A stretch of 64,000 nucleotides of DNA from Carposina sasakii (Eukaryota; Arthropoda; Insecta; Lepidoptera; Carposinidae), in NCBI GenBank assembly GCA_014607495.2, contig CP053154.1, forward strand, positions 4,278,001 to 4,342,000. Reading direction: 5' to 3'. The notes beneath the pieces are model-generated. The model had not been told where the DNA came from. It saw only the letters and a list, made by a program, of their open reading frames with translations, and ran no database searches. The position numbers were made by a program, and so were the translations under genes. Positions 10,756 to 20,226 of the stretch are shown in pieces. Position 1 is the stretch's first letter. Each line of letters begins with the position of its first letter.

Positions 10756-12029
10756 GTAAGTTTTTTTTAAATCGTCACTTATAAAATGATTTACAAATCA
10801 GCTAAAGGAAAAGTAATACTATAACTTGATATTTAAATAATATTATCCTGTCAGCTACTTAATATAAAATGCTGGTTTAAACTTATGAAAGCTTTCGTGA
10901 AACTAGACCCAATAACTAGAAAGCATTTCCACATAACTCGCAGGCAAAGGTCTGCACGACACTCGCAGTCCACTCTCGGACGCAAATAAAGTTTCCAGCT
11001 AGAACTTTCCCAACTAAATAAGTACCTATTCCACGAGAATTATGATTTGTCGGTCCCCAAAGAAAGGAGCTGAATAAATTTTATTAAATCCGGGAACAGT
11101 TTACGAGCGACCACGTCAGCGCGTCCCATCTACGGGATAACGTAGGGTACCGTTGCACTAAATCACCATACTTTAGGCCGTCTTAGGATATTTTCATTAT
11201 TTTGTGCCTGTTTATTGCGATAAATTTAACCTGGCTTGCTGATTTTTGGCTTGCGGATTATTACAGGGTTTTTGCTGGCAACTTCTTTTTTTGTGACTGG
11301 CATAGTGAATTGAGATGTGTTTACGATTGTGCTTCGAGCAGAAAGATGGGAAAGTTTTATATATTTTAAATGTCGTAATGTCTGGCTCATAAGTAGACGT
11401 ACGACTTCTACTAGACTACGTTAACTACTTAGTTGCGTAGAAAAAATAAAATTATACCTACATAAAATTTTATTGGAATTTCAATCCAGACTAGTATGAA
11501 CACAAATCGAGAAGCAGTCACCAGCGTTTTACAAAAACACTTTCGTATTCTAAGAAAATTGTAGTTCAGTATAATAATTTTTGTACTTTTTGAGTTACGT
11601 CGCCGCGGAGGCAGCGGAGAAAGCTGGCACAAGAAGCACTCTTCTATGAATTTTACACACAATTTGTATTGAAGTTTATTTTATGTGCCAAGTTATTTTA
11701 TCACAGGTTTTTAACGTACCTCTATAAAAGTAACGTTTTTAAGTACTTTTTATCTAATTAAAAGTACTTATAGATATGATTATTTTTTTCATGAAATGGT
11801 ATTATTTATTAACTTATGAATATCGTATTCTATTTTATTATACAATTTTGAAAATAATTGATTGCACTAACACCTATAACTACTAGGTAGGTAAACTTAA
11901 TACTCATATAAATTATGATTATGTCCCTATAGGCCTTAATAACTTACTGGACATCACCTGAAAATCATTCGACACGTAGTCACTTAATTCTTCCGTAATA
12001 GCACCCCGCCAAGCCGGCACCTATTTCGC

Positions 12030-12320
12030 ACTCACCGCAATTTGCCTCCAAATTCGCATTCCGACGTATTTTTGCGGCATTATTTTTAAATTACCAGGAC
12101 CGACTTGATGGCGATTTTATTTCCTGACGTCGGTGCAGGAAATGAGGAAAACAAGACACTGTGCGAAATTTGGATATAGCACGCTTTGTCGGTCCTTTTT
12201 TGCTCCAGGATTGCCTTCATGATTACGCCGCGATTTTTATTCGCTTTTATGTGTGGCTAATTAAAGTGCGTTTTCATTTTTTTGTGATATCCCATCTTTG
12301 CCACGTCTTTGAAATTAAAT
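12030..12320. other. Candidate conserved non-coding element
   Basis: An island of higher complexity in AT-rich DNA without a convincing frame. It contains TGACGTC (12125-12131), TTTTTATTCGCTTTTATG (caudal/Abd-B-like AT motifs) and a TAATTA homeodomain core (12258-12263). Such motif density is seen in developmental enhancers, but each motif is short and expected by chance. Conservation in related species would be the deciding evidence. Confidence 0.25.
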
Positions 12321-12371
12321 TATTTGGTACAGCAGCGAATTTACATTGCAGAAGCGTACAAAGAAGTCACG

Positions 12372-12462
12372 CCCATTATTCCCCAATAAGGTTAGGTAGA
12401 AATGTGCAAATTACACACCCACTTTGCACCTCAGTAAGCCTATTAAATATCATGTGGTAAGG
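12372..12462 (+). repeat. Non-LTR 3'-region fragment, family I copy 1
   Basis: It shares AAATTACACACCCACTTTGC and a CATGTGGTAA segment with 62305-62405. From memory the wording resembles a 3' region of lepidopteran non-LTR elements. Too short to classify. Confidence 0.4.
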
Positions 12463-12888
12463 ATACATTTTAGAAGCGTGCGCCAAAGCATCGTCCTGTT
12501 TCCACGATGGCAACAAAAAACAATCCTCGTTTTATAGTTTATAATTTAAGCTTCCACTTTTTGCATAGAAATGCATTTATATAACTTGTTTTAATAAAGT
12601 TATCTCATTGCGCATACAAAATAAGCGCAATCATAATTAGTACGCGAAAAATAAACGAACTCGTGTAGTTCTGCAAATCACTCGCTATATCCGCTAGGAA
12701 AATATCAAAATGCTAAAGCTATATTACTCTGGAAAGGTTAATGACTTGCAGTTTAAATAACACATATTACGTACCTAAAAGTATATGCCTTAAGCTGATG
12801 TAATTGGTATTTATGTTAACGTACTTCTAGATGTACAGAAAATAATTAATAATAAACCAATTTATGTTAACTTTTCGTGTATGTAGGT
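12463..12888. other. No gene recognised
   Basis: AT-rich flank of the LINE insertion. No repeat or frame noted. Confidence 0.5.
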
Positions 12889-12900
12889 ACTGTTAAATTA
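12889..12900. repeat. Target-site duplication of the RTE-like LINE, 3' side
   Basis: ACTGTTAAATTA directly adjoins the (CATA)n end of the LINE. An identical 12-mer lies at 16424-16435, immediately next to the other end. Confidence 0.9.
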
Positions 12901-12920
12901 CATACATACATACATAATAA

Positions 12921-14021
12921 TCACGCCTCTTTCCCGGAGGGGTAGGCAGAGATCACGGATCTCCATTTGCTACGATCCTGACACACCTCTTTCGCTTCAT
13001 CTACTTTCATGACATTTTTCATGCACGCTCGTCGGTTTAGGGTACTCTTGACCTGACCTTTCTTTAGAATTTCACCAATTTGATCGGTGAAAGTCCGGCG
13101 AGGTCTTCCCCTTCCAACCCTTCCATCCACTCTTCCGTTGTACACTTTCTTTGTCAGTCTACTTTCACTCATTCTCTCCACATGCCCAAACCACCTCAAC
13201 ATACCCTTCTCAATCTTCGTCACCACGTCCTCATTTATACCACACTTCTTTCTGATCACCTCATTTCTTATTCTATCTTTCAAAGTGACTCCACACATAC
13301 TTCTCAATGCTCTCATTTCCACTGCATTCACTTGACTTTGATGTTTTGGTTTCTGCCATACCCAACTTTCACTTCCATACATAAGAGTCGGCACCAAAAC
13401 ACCTCCATGAACAGCCAGACGTGCCGCTTGCGACACTTTCTGGCTACTCATAAAAGAATTAAGTGCCCCATTCACCCGGTTCCCAGCATTCACTCTCCTT
13501 GCAATATCTTTGTCATGCTTACCATCCCTTGTAAACAAAGTCCCCAGATACACGAACTCAGTCACTTGCTCCAATATTTCTTCGCCAATCATTATTTTGC
13601 AATTCGCCATTACCTCATCCTTTTCAAAAACCATCACTTTCGTCTTACTTACATTCATCTTCATCCCTTTACTTTCAAATGATCCATGCATTTTTGTTAC
13701 CATCTCCTGCAACTCCTCCTCCGAAGACGCAAGCAAAACCAAGTCATCGGCATAGAGAAGGCATTTGACAAGTAACTCATTCATTCTTAGACCACAAACA
13801 TCGTCTTTCAAACCTTGCAAACAACTGTCCATGAATAGATTGAATAGCCACGGTGACGCTACACATCCCTGTCTAACACCCTTTTCGATGGTAAACCAGT
13901 CTGTGTAGGACCCGTTTATTCTCACACAAGCACTTGAGTCCTCGTAGAGGGATTTCAGTGCCCGAATGAGAAGGCCACTCACTCCATACATAGACAGAAC
14001 CTTCCAAAGTTCCTTCCTCAC
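12921..14021 (-). CDS. LINE reverse transcriptase, C-terminal segment (after an in-frame stop)
   Basis: A 366-residue open segment continues the reverse transcriptase. Motif B is at about residues 48-64 (GVRQGCVASPWLFNLFMD) and the catalytic YADD of motif C is at 90-93 (CLLYADDLVLLA). Next come NVSKTKVMVF and YLGTLFTRDG. A C-terminal tail follows with MLRWFGHVERM, GRGRPRRTF and DRSKWRSVISAYPSGKEA, which ends at the stop just before the ATGT tail. The first methionine is probably not a natural start: upstream coding (NEKAYDRVV) continues to the stop near 14056. The protein would act in target-primed reverse transcription at nicked chromosomal DNA. The YADD residues are intact; only the upstream stop disables this segment. 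Confidence 0.9.
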   Translation of the reverse strand: MRKELWKVLSMYGVSGLLIRALKSLYEDSSACVRINGSYTDWFTIEKGVRQGCVASPWLFNLFMDSCLQGLKDDVCGLRMNELLVKCLLYADDLVLLASSEEELQEMVTKMHGSFESKGMKMNVSKTKVMVFEKDEVMANCKIMIGEEILEQVTEFVYLGTLFTRDGKHDKDIARRVNAGNRVNGALNSFMSSQKVSQAARLAVHGGVLVPTLMYGSESWVWQKPKHQSQVNAVEMRALRSMCGVTLKDRIRNEVIRKKCGINEDVVTKIEKGMLRWFGHVERMSESRLTKKVYNGRVDGRVGRGRPRRTFTDQIGEILKKGQVKSTLNRRACMKNVMKVDEAKEVCQDRSKWRSVISAYPSGKEA

Positions 14022-14039
14022 AACTCTGTCATAAGCCTT

Positions 14040-14056
14040 CTCATTCGTTTCATTCT
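14040..14056 (-). other. 15-base insertion carrying a stop codon in the reverse transcriptase
   Basis: On the minus strand the frame reads FIDL, then TAG AAT GAA ACG AAT, then EKAYDRV. Other reverse transcriptases of this type read FIDLEKAYD without a gap, so the 15 bases are an insertion. The segment contains GAATGA twice (GAATGAAACGAATGA), suggesting local slippage or template switching. It lies directly after the motif A aspartate. Confidence 0.8.
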
Positions 14057-14624
14057 ATAAATCGATGAAAGTGCAATAGACCTTCTGACTTTTCGCCAGA
14101 AACTTTTCGGCTATACATCGTAAGGAAAAGACTTGATCCGTACATCCCATGCCCTTTCGAAATCCCGCTTGTGCATCCCACACTTTCTGGTCGGTAACTT
14201 TCATAATCCTTTCAATCAACACTTTTGCATACAGCTTGCCAACAATGCTGAGTAGGCTAATGCCTCTGTAGTTTTTGCAGTCCAGTCGTGAGCCCTTACC
14301 CTTGAACAGAGGCACGATGACAGCCTTGCACCAATCAATTGGTACTCGGCCGGTGTCAAAGCACATGTTGAATAGGCGGTACAACTGACTGGCTACGACG
14401 CCCTGTCCAGCCTTCAGCATTTCAGCACAAATCCTATCATACCCTGCTGCCTTACCTGCTTTCATCCGTATCAAACATTTCACAATTTCATCCATGCTTA
14501 TATTACTTTCCTCTCCAAGCACTGTTTCATTTAACTCTGAGGTCGGCGTCTTTGCTTTTTCCCTGTCAAATAACTTTTCAAAATATTCCTTCCATGTCTT
14601 CAATATACATTCTTTCTCATTCAC
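14055..14624 (-). CDS. LINE reverse transcriptase, N-terminal segment
   Basis: A 189-residue open segment on the minus strand. It holds the linker (ILKTWKEYFEKLFD), the early fingers motifs (MKAGKAAGYDRICAEML; VPLFKGKGSRLDCKNYRGIS, then LLSIVGKLYAKVL), GFRKGMGCTDQVF, and motif A with the catalytic aspartate (VYCTFIDL) as its last residues before a stop. Coding actually extends further upstream in this frame, to about 14685 (GKGQCSELSSIKDTNGSL), where it should join the endonuclease frame, so the annotated methionine is arbitrary. The order of motifs matches the family. The segment is joined downstream to 12921-14021 across the 15-base insertion. Confidence 0.9.
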   Translation of the reverse strand: MNEKECILKTWKEYFEKLFDREKAKTPTSELNETVLGEESNISMDEIVKCLIRMKAGKAAGYDRICAEMLKAGQGVVASQLYRLFNMCFDTGRVPIDWCKAVIVPLFKGKGSRLDCKNYRGISLLSIVGKLYAKVLIERIMKVTDQKVWDAQAGFRKGMGCTDQVFSLRCIAEKFLAKSQKVYCTFIDL

Positions 14625-14658
14625 TAAACTTCCATTCGTGTCCTTAATTGAGCTCAGC

Positions 14659-16191
14659 TCAGAGCACTGCCCTTTTCCCCTGGCAAATTTTTTTTTTTAT
14701 GGATTTCCAGAAAAACTTTATGTTAGCCTGGAAATCCTGGGACAACCTTTCATCCATCACATCTTTCTGTTCCGCTTTCTTTCTTTTCACAATTTCTTTC
14801 ACTAGTCCATTCATGCTTCTATACATTCTTTTTGCTTCAATCACTTCATCGTAAGAGGCTTTTTGGATTCTTTGGTTAGCTCTCATAGCCAACCAGTCCC
14901 GCCATAACTTTTTCTTCTTACATACTGCTTCTTTCACTTCTTTATCCCACCATACATTCTTCTCCTTTTTCCCTTTGCGCCTCTTACTAACTCCACATAC
15001 CTCACCAGCCACACTCACTATTTTACTCTTAAATGCATCCCATAAGTCATCAATCTCACTTACTTCATCCAATCCTTCAAATTCAATTTTTAACTTAGTT
15101 ACGTACTCCTCTTTCACCTTGTCTTCTTGCAGATTTTCTACTTTTATTCTTTCTAGATCACTAGTAACTGTACGGGGTCGGTGACGCCACCCTTTAAATA
15201 GACCACTTATTCGGCTTATAACCAGGTAGTGGTCAGTGTGTATCCCCGACCCACGGTACACCCTAGTGTCTAGTACATTCTTTCTCATTCTTTCATCAAC
15301 TATAACAAAATCAATCATGCTTTTCCTTACATTTTCCACCTCTCGAGTATACATGTGTATTAATTTGTGGGCAAACATTGTGTTTGCGACACAAAGATTA
15401 GACTCGAGGCAGATCTCTAGCAAACTTTTTCCATTATCATTCACCCTTTCGTCACCATATTTTCCTAGAACACTCTCAAATCCCTCTCTCCTAACACCTA
15501 CCCATGCGTTAAAATCTCCTATCAGTACTAACCTTTCATTTGCCTTGCATACCCTTAAGACCTCTCTTAATTGCTCCCAAAACATTTGTCTTTCATCCTG
15601 TGTACGTTGGGATGCTCTCGGACCAGGGTCCACTGGAGCGTACACCCCAACGACAAACAAGCGTACCATTCCCACTTTCATTCTAACCCAAATCAGTCTT
15701 GGGCTCACGCATTCAAATTCATTCACACATTCTGCCATCCTGGCGGAGAGTATAACACCAACACCCTGACAGGCTCTCTCCGCACTGGGAACCCCAGACC
15801 AGTATGCCGTGTAGGGACCATGCTTGGTGGTGTCACAGCCTCTCCGCTTGGTCTCATTCAAACACAGAACATCAATCTTTCTTTCATCCATCATCTGCAG
15901 CACCTCATCAAACTTCGCTTCCATTCTTCCTCCAACATTTAATGTAGCAAAACGGCTCTCCGTGAGCCGCTTGTCGCCCCCGCGGGAAACGAGACGTGAT
16001 GGGTGGCGGACCGCATCGCCGCCATGCGGATAATTATTTGTTTTAATATCCATTGCGGTCCCACGAGTAGCTAGGGAAATATATGTCCACCCTGGCAGAG
16101 CCCCGCATACCAGGGTAAGGCTCGTCATAATCTGGGTTGCCCGGTCCCAGGACATATTGGCACGCTTATGACTATGCTCGCCCATAGCCAC
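14659..16191 (-). CDS. LINE apurinic-type endonuclease and linker
   Basis: A 510-residue open segment whose N-terminal two-thirds is an exonuclease-endonuclease-phosphatase domain. Visible catalytic motifs are TLNVGG (N85), CLNETK (E113), VGVYAP (Y184), LIGDFNAWVG (D226, N228), SMIDFVIVDE (about 291-300) and IHTDHYLVISRI (D320, H321). All key residues are present. The enzyme nicks target DNA to prime reverse transcription. The last part is a basic linker (RRKGKKEKNVWW, then KEVKEAVCKKKK). The frame ends early because of a one-base shift in an 11-base homopolymer (14688-14698): the true continuation is the next frame. The start at 16191 is the first methionine; a start further in is possible. 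Confidence 0.9.
   Translation of the reverse strand: MAMGEHSHKRANMSWDRATQIMTSLTLVCGALPGWTYISLATRGTAMDIKTNNYPHGGDAVRHPSRLVSRGGDKRLTESRFATLNVGGRMEAKFDEVLQMMDERKIDVLCLNETKRRGCDTTKHGPYTAYWSGVPSAERACQGVGVILSARMAECVNEFECVSPRLIWVRMKVGMVRLFVVGVYAPVDPGPRASQRTQDERQMFWEQLREVLRVCKANERLVLIGDFNAWVGVRREGFESVLGKYGDERVNDNGKSLLEICLESNLCVANTMFAHKLIHMYTREVENVRKSMIDFVIVDERMRKNVLDTRVYRGSGIHTDHYLVISRISGLFKGWRHRPRTVTSDLERIKVENLQEDKVKEEYVTKLKIEFEGLDEVSEIDDLWDAFKSKIVSVAGEVCGVSKRRKGKKEKNVWWDKEVKEAVCKKKKLWRDWLAMRANQRIQKASYDEVIEAKRMYRSMNGLVKEIVKRKKAEQKDVMDERLSQDFQANIKFFWKSIKKKICQGKRAVL
14688..14698. other. Homopolymer frameshift joining endonuclease and reverse transcriptase frames
   Basis: A run of 11 T (A on the coding strand) lies where the endonuclease frame and the reverse-transcriptase frame would have to switch by one base. 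Downstream the second frame reads ARGKGQCSELSSIKDT without interruption, while the first runs into a stop. A single-base indel in the run is the simplest explanation; sequencing error is also possible at a homopolymer. Confidence 0.7.
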
Positions 16192-16423
16192 GCATCCATA
16201 GGCACGGCAAACCCCGGATTGGCGGAAAAGGAAATTTAGGACGGAGAGAAGAGCTCGGGATTATAGGGTTGTAGGGAGGAATGGGAAAATTTATAGGATA
16301 CTACTGACACGGAAAAGGAAAATTGGTAGATGTCAGTAGTAGCTGGAGTAAGCCAGGGTCGCATACCTGTGTGCTTTATTAATAACACCCGGACAGGGTG
16401 TAAAATAAAAACACCTCCTAACA

Positions 16424-16435
16424 ACTGTTAAATTA
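16424..16435. repeat. Target-site duplication of the RTE-like LINE, 5' side
   Basis: ACTGTTAAATTA, identical to 12889-12900, directly flanks the 5' end of the minus-strand LINE. Confidence 0.9.
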
Positions 16436-16530
16436 TTGGTTTCATATTTAATTAAATGATTAGGGAAGCCTGAATTCTATCTTGCCTAATACATATTTGA
16501 CTAGTTTTCGAACCTATATTGCTTAAGAAT

Positions 16531-16640
16531 GAAAAAATGGAAGAGATCTCTGGTAGAGATAAGCTTGCCATTGTACATGCATCTCTTCTTTAATGTTGTA
16601 TACCATATTTCTTTTTGTGTATGTGCATTAAAGAATAAAG
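16531..16640 (+). mobile_element. Non-LTR retrotransposon 3' end, family C copy 1
   Basis: It shares GAGATAAGCTTGCCATTGTA, CATGCATCTCTTCTT and TTTTTGTGTATGTGCA with 55373-55477. It ends in a polyadenylation-like signal (ATTAAAGAATAAAG), as expected of a 5'-truncated poly(A)-type LINE. Frames of 60-80 codons around it are spurious. The clade is not determinable from this piece. Confidence 0.65.
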
Positions 16641-17466
16641 AATACTTAAAAACTTGCAACAATATTACAAGAAAGATAAAAACTTTACATCCACCTGCAC
16701 ATCTGTATGTCCCAGCATATGCCACAATAATGTTACAAGTACAATAAAGTTCCACGCCACCTTTTTATATCACCTTACGATGTCATTCCCGTGTCTTAAA
16801 TGGGTGTCAAAAGCCATCTCAAAGCGAAAACCTTCCACCTGCGTCTCTTTTCATCATCTACACAATTACCCGCTCAACTTAGCAAATTAAACTTTCTAAT
16901 CTTGTCTGATCTTATTAATCCAAAACAATTTCGTTTGAACAATAAAACGTACTCGTATTTGCTTCCAGCGAATCGAAATCGAACAATAGAGTAATCAGAA
17001 GTAATATAATTTTCTTCTTCACTATGAGCTCATTGCGTACAGAATTACTCATGGTACACTGCGAATAAAAAGATAACAATCGTGGCCTATTACAGGGGCT
17101 GATGACTAAGCACTTTTAGGGATAGGAAATCACACTTTTCTTATTTTTCTTCTGGCCTATTTTTCATGTATCTTTATTCAATGTCAGTAGAGTCTTGTAT
17201 GGTTTGATGGGGTGGATTTCAGTATATATTATTGTGTAGGAACTTCGTTAAGTATTTATGTGGCTCTCAAGGAAAGAATGGTAGATAGAGAATAAGTGGT
17301 TGGACATCTTCAATAGCTTTCTGAGACTATATATTAGCTTGTAATGAGGTGGCTGTCATGTGTGTTTTTATTGTATAGATATTAGCTTGGTGTTCTAGAT
17401 TCTACGATATATATTTGTTATTTTATTTAGGTACGTATCGTCATATACATCCATAATTTAAACTTT
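16641..17466. other. No gene recognised
   Basis: AT-rich sequence with only short frames, which show no domain that I recognise. Confidence 0.5.
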
Positions 17467-17828
17467 GATACGGGGCTTCACTAGAATACATCAGTTGCAT
17501 ATCCTGGGGGCCAATTCTCTAAATGCCTCGAGTTGAAACGAAGCCGAAACGGAACCGTTGTAGACGCTCAGAACAAAGCAATAATCACTTTATGGTGACG
17601 TAATTAGAGTCATATCAGCACGAGACAGATATTTGATTTCATTGTATTATACTCGCGACCGATGCGTGCTAAAATATACTTTATTACTCAAGCGGTAAGT
17701 ATATATTGCTTCGCACCGCGTTTCGTTAACGGTTCGTTAGTGGTTGCATTTGGGCTCAGATATTTTGAGGAATTGCCACCCAGTGCATGTCATAAGAATC
17801 GACTATGACACTGGGGCGTTCTCTCAGG
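17467..17828 (+). mobile_element. Family B copy 4, split by a family J insertion
   Basis: The left part (17467-17505: GGGGCTTCACTAGAATACAT, then CAGTTGCATATCCT) and the right part (17782-17828: AGTGCATGTCATAAGAATCG, then GCGTTCTCTCAGGTA) are consecutive blocks of family B. A family-J element separates them. Intact copies such as 32678-32874 show the two blocks joined. Confidence 0.7.
17506..17781 (+). mobile_element. Family J copy 2, nested in family B
   Basis: A 276-bp element with near-inverted ends (GGGGGCCAATTCTCT and, reverse complemented, GGGTGGCAATTCCTC). Internal blocks match 536-832: CCGTTGTAGACGCTCAGAAC, GGTGACGT, GTTAACGGTTCGTTA and GGCTCAGATATTTTGAGG. Non-coding, so it would need a transposase from elsewhere. 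I cannot see a clear duplication at the borders. Confidence 0.65.
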
Positions 17829-19225
17829 TAATAAACTTTTAAAAATTAGATAATCATACAAAACACGACCACAATTTGATAATAATAAATAATGTACTTA
17901 ATTTTTTTTATATCCAATGCGAGATATAAATTAATCATGATATATAGCAAACAAAATGGTGTAGTTAGATACAGGAAACCTTACAATCACTAGTTGTTTG
18001 AAAGAATTTTGTTTTTAATATTTTATACAAAAATAATTCGATTGAATATTTTTGTTTTCAGAGATGAGACCCCATGGCATAAGCATTATTTATTCTATGT
18101 GAAAACCCTGGCTGTTTTTACAAGTCGCACCGTAAAAACGATGAAAGTTACGAGGGTAGGGAAAACTCTCGTAAATAGCAGAAAGGGAGAATGGGGATTA
18201 AGGAATAATATATCAATACGAATCTTTAATATTCGCGCTGGTACGGTAAATCATAACGAATGAAAATGGGTCATAAATCAACCGGTTTTTATACGGACTT
18301 TTTTCGCATAAATTATATAAGTGGCGGTTTGGTGTGCGTATTGATGTAGCCGATATTGTATTGTAATACTAATGGTTTGGAAGTTTGACAATTATTATTT
18401 TTAATGCGTTTTTATATTGCGTTGTTTAAGGATGTTTGTTGGTTAACTAATGCCAGGTTAACGTGTAGCATTTATTGACAAATCATTTAAATACGTATTA
18501 TAATCAAATGCATTCATTATCACCTTGTTATTAAAGATTAGTAAATGGTACTTTTTAATTAAGTTCAGTATTTACTTAATTTACTTTTTGATATCTTTAC
18601 CACTAGATTTAATGAACTCACATAGTGTTCCCTAGTGATTGCTCGAACAAGATAGGTTCAACCTTTTGAGTACATCACATGCGTGACAATCGTCAAAAAT
18701 GAGCATATAGTATATCAAACTCGTTATCTCCACATATCCAATATACCGGTAGAAGCGAGCAAAATATGAACTAGCATAACATTTAAAAAACGTCACGAAG
18801 GATAAATTACGGCAACGACAGTAGCGCCCCCCATTATCGAACAGATGCGGTTGTACATTCGCTGAAATCGCAGTCGATATACGCCGGTGATACATTTACA
18901 TCGAAATGAGCCATTGAAGCCGCTTTCGGACCAGTTATTGTACCGAATACACCATTTGCTTAAAATTTCAATGAGATATATCAAGCAATGCGTACTATCA
19001 CTGTTGTGGAAGTGCCACTTTTATTCATTCCGCTCCAGAAAGCAGATCTATTCAATTTGAATAAAGATACGAGTGAGTGAATTTAATGTGCAGAACAAGA
19101 ATATTATTTTTACTGAGATGATCTCGACATGTTCTGCAGAAAAAGGCAGGATATGGAGAAGTTGGAGGGTGGTTTTTGCTTAGTAGATTATGATAGTAAA
19201 ATTATATTAACTAGTACTGATATTG
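17829..19225. other. No gene confirmed; non-random islands at 17990-18330 and 18630-18990
   Basis: Both islands have a higher G+C content than their surroundings. The first contains an 89-codon plus-strand frame whose later part (DETPWHKHYLFYV onward) starts right after an acceptor-like TTTTTGTTTTCAG at 18061. The second has minus-strand frames of 63-87 codons. None of the peptides is recognisable. They may be conserved non-coding DNA, decayed transposons or exons; the sequence does not decide. Confidence 0.35.
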
Positions 19226-19484
19226 GCCGCGTGGTGCCGGCAGAGTAGAATTCGTACCACCCCATGTCTGCCCGTGGGTATCGTACGAGGCGATTAAGGG
19301 TTTCCGGGAGGTGGGCAGCAGCGCCTTCCGTGTTGATAGTCCAAAATACAAACTGCGGTCACCAACCCGCCTGCCCAGCGTGGTGACTATGGGCAAATAC
19401 CCCCCATGGCAGTCTTGTGGCGTGCCCTGGGAGAGGCCTACGTCCAGCAGTGGACTGCAATAGGCTGATGATGATAACGATGAT
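19226..19484 (+). mobile_element. SINE-like internally deleted element, family A copy 5
   Basis: A complete copy from GCCGCGTGGTGCCGGCAGAG through GTGACTATGGGCAAATACCC to GAGGCCTACGTCCAGCAGTG and a (GATGAT) tail. A possible imperfect duplication flanks it (ACTGATATTGG at 19216, ACCGATATGG at 19487). No coding content. Confidence 0.85.
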
Positions 19485-19984
19485 TACCGATATGGTTTGC
19501 AACCTTATCACATATATTTCTCAACATAAAAAAGCTGAAGAATTTTTTGTACTAATTACATAGTAACAGCACGACGACACGGTTTTCGTTGAGCTTTAAT
19601 AATAATATAATAATTATTATTTATTTCAGAAAAATAATTCCATAATCACATTTAATACATATACAAATTAATAAAAATAATAATAATAATGAATAATAAT
19701 AGATTTAGGTAGGAATCCTTCCGGACCAACGGTTCAACTGCTAATTTTCAACTGGTTGTACCTTGGGTACTTTTAATTCCCTTGTACACGACTGAGATAC
19801 CCACGATTCACCCATGATTCAACAACCTGTATCCACGGTACAACTACTCGGACCTATAGCAAGTAAAGATAGCTTTCTTACTAGAAAATCTAGATTATAG
19901 TTAAACAGTCCATGTGCGCTAAGTTAAAATGATATCCATCCAATTATTAATTACACAAAATTAGACATAAAAATAGTTCAAACC
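19485..19984. other. No gene recognised; AT-rich simple sequence at 19600-19690
   Basis: Contains AATAAT-type low-complexity sequence and short frames only. Confidence 0.5.
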
Positions 19985-20226
19985 ATAGATTTTTTTTAAA
20001 CACTTCACAACATATTGTCCTAGTCCCACACTAAGATCTCTAAGGTCTTGTGTCGTGGGTACTAAGCAACAGTATATATAGGTAAATACATAGATAAGTA
20101 TAAAAACATCCATGACTCGGAAACAAACATCGATATTCATCATATAAATGTTTGCACCTACCGGGATTCGAACCCAGGACCTATGGCGTCGCAGGCAGGG
20201 CCACTACCAACTACACCAATCGGGTA
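19985..20226 (-). mobile_element. tRNA-derived SINE copy
   Basis: The minus-strand 5' end is tRNA-like (20158-20226): GATTGGTGTAGTTGGTAGTG resembles an internal A box and GGGTTCGAATCCC is a good B box, so RNA polymerase III transcription is plausible. The body follows with GATGTTTGTTTCCGAGTCAT and CCACGACACAAGACCTTAG, and ends in an A/T-rich tail. A near-identical copy lies at 61190-61438 and a body fragment at 4386-4495. The head does not fold as a standard functional tRNA, so I call it a SINE and not a tRNA gene. Confidence 0.8.

Larger units (their letters stand above)
9537..12371. other. No gene recognised; two G+C-richer islands
   Basis: Largely unique AT-rich DNA. The island at about 10270-10470 (GGTGCCGGCGAAAATTTGCT, then GTCGCGGGGTTGTC) and the one at 12030-12320 stand out in composition. 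A possible micro-exon lies at 10718-10755. A 99-codon frame at 12161-12460 overlaps the second island and a repeat; it shows no recognisable domain. Confidence 0.45.
12901..16423 (-). mobile_element. Full-length RTE-like LINE retrotransposon
   Basis: A 3,523-bp element on the minus strand. It has a leader of about 230 bases (16192-16423, beginning TGTTAGGAGGTGT), one long frame coding for endonuclease then reverse transcriptase, and a very short 3' end with an (ATGT)n tail (12901-12916). Size, single-ORF layout, lack of poly(A) and the microsatellite tail fit the RTE clade or its close relatives; the clade call is an inference. Identical 12-bp duplications on both sides mark a complete and fairly recent insertion. 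The frame is broken at 14688-14698 and 14040-14056, so this copy should not make the full enzyme. Confidence 0.9.

Noticed and set aside
13080..13682. 200-codon plus-strand frame and neighbouring plus-strand frames at 13.1-16.0 kb
   Set aside because: They are antisense shadows of the minus-strand LINE coding region, which has clear catalytic motifs.
20158..20226. Functional tRNA gene on the minus strand
   Set aside because: The same head recurs at 61.4 kb attached to the same non-tRNA body, so it is the head of a SINE family.
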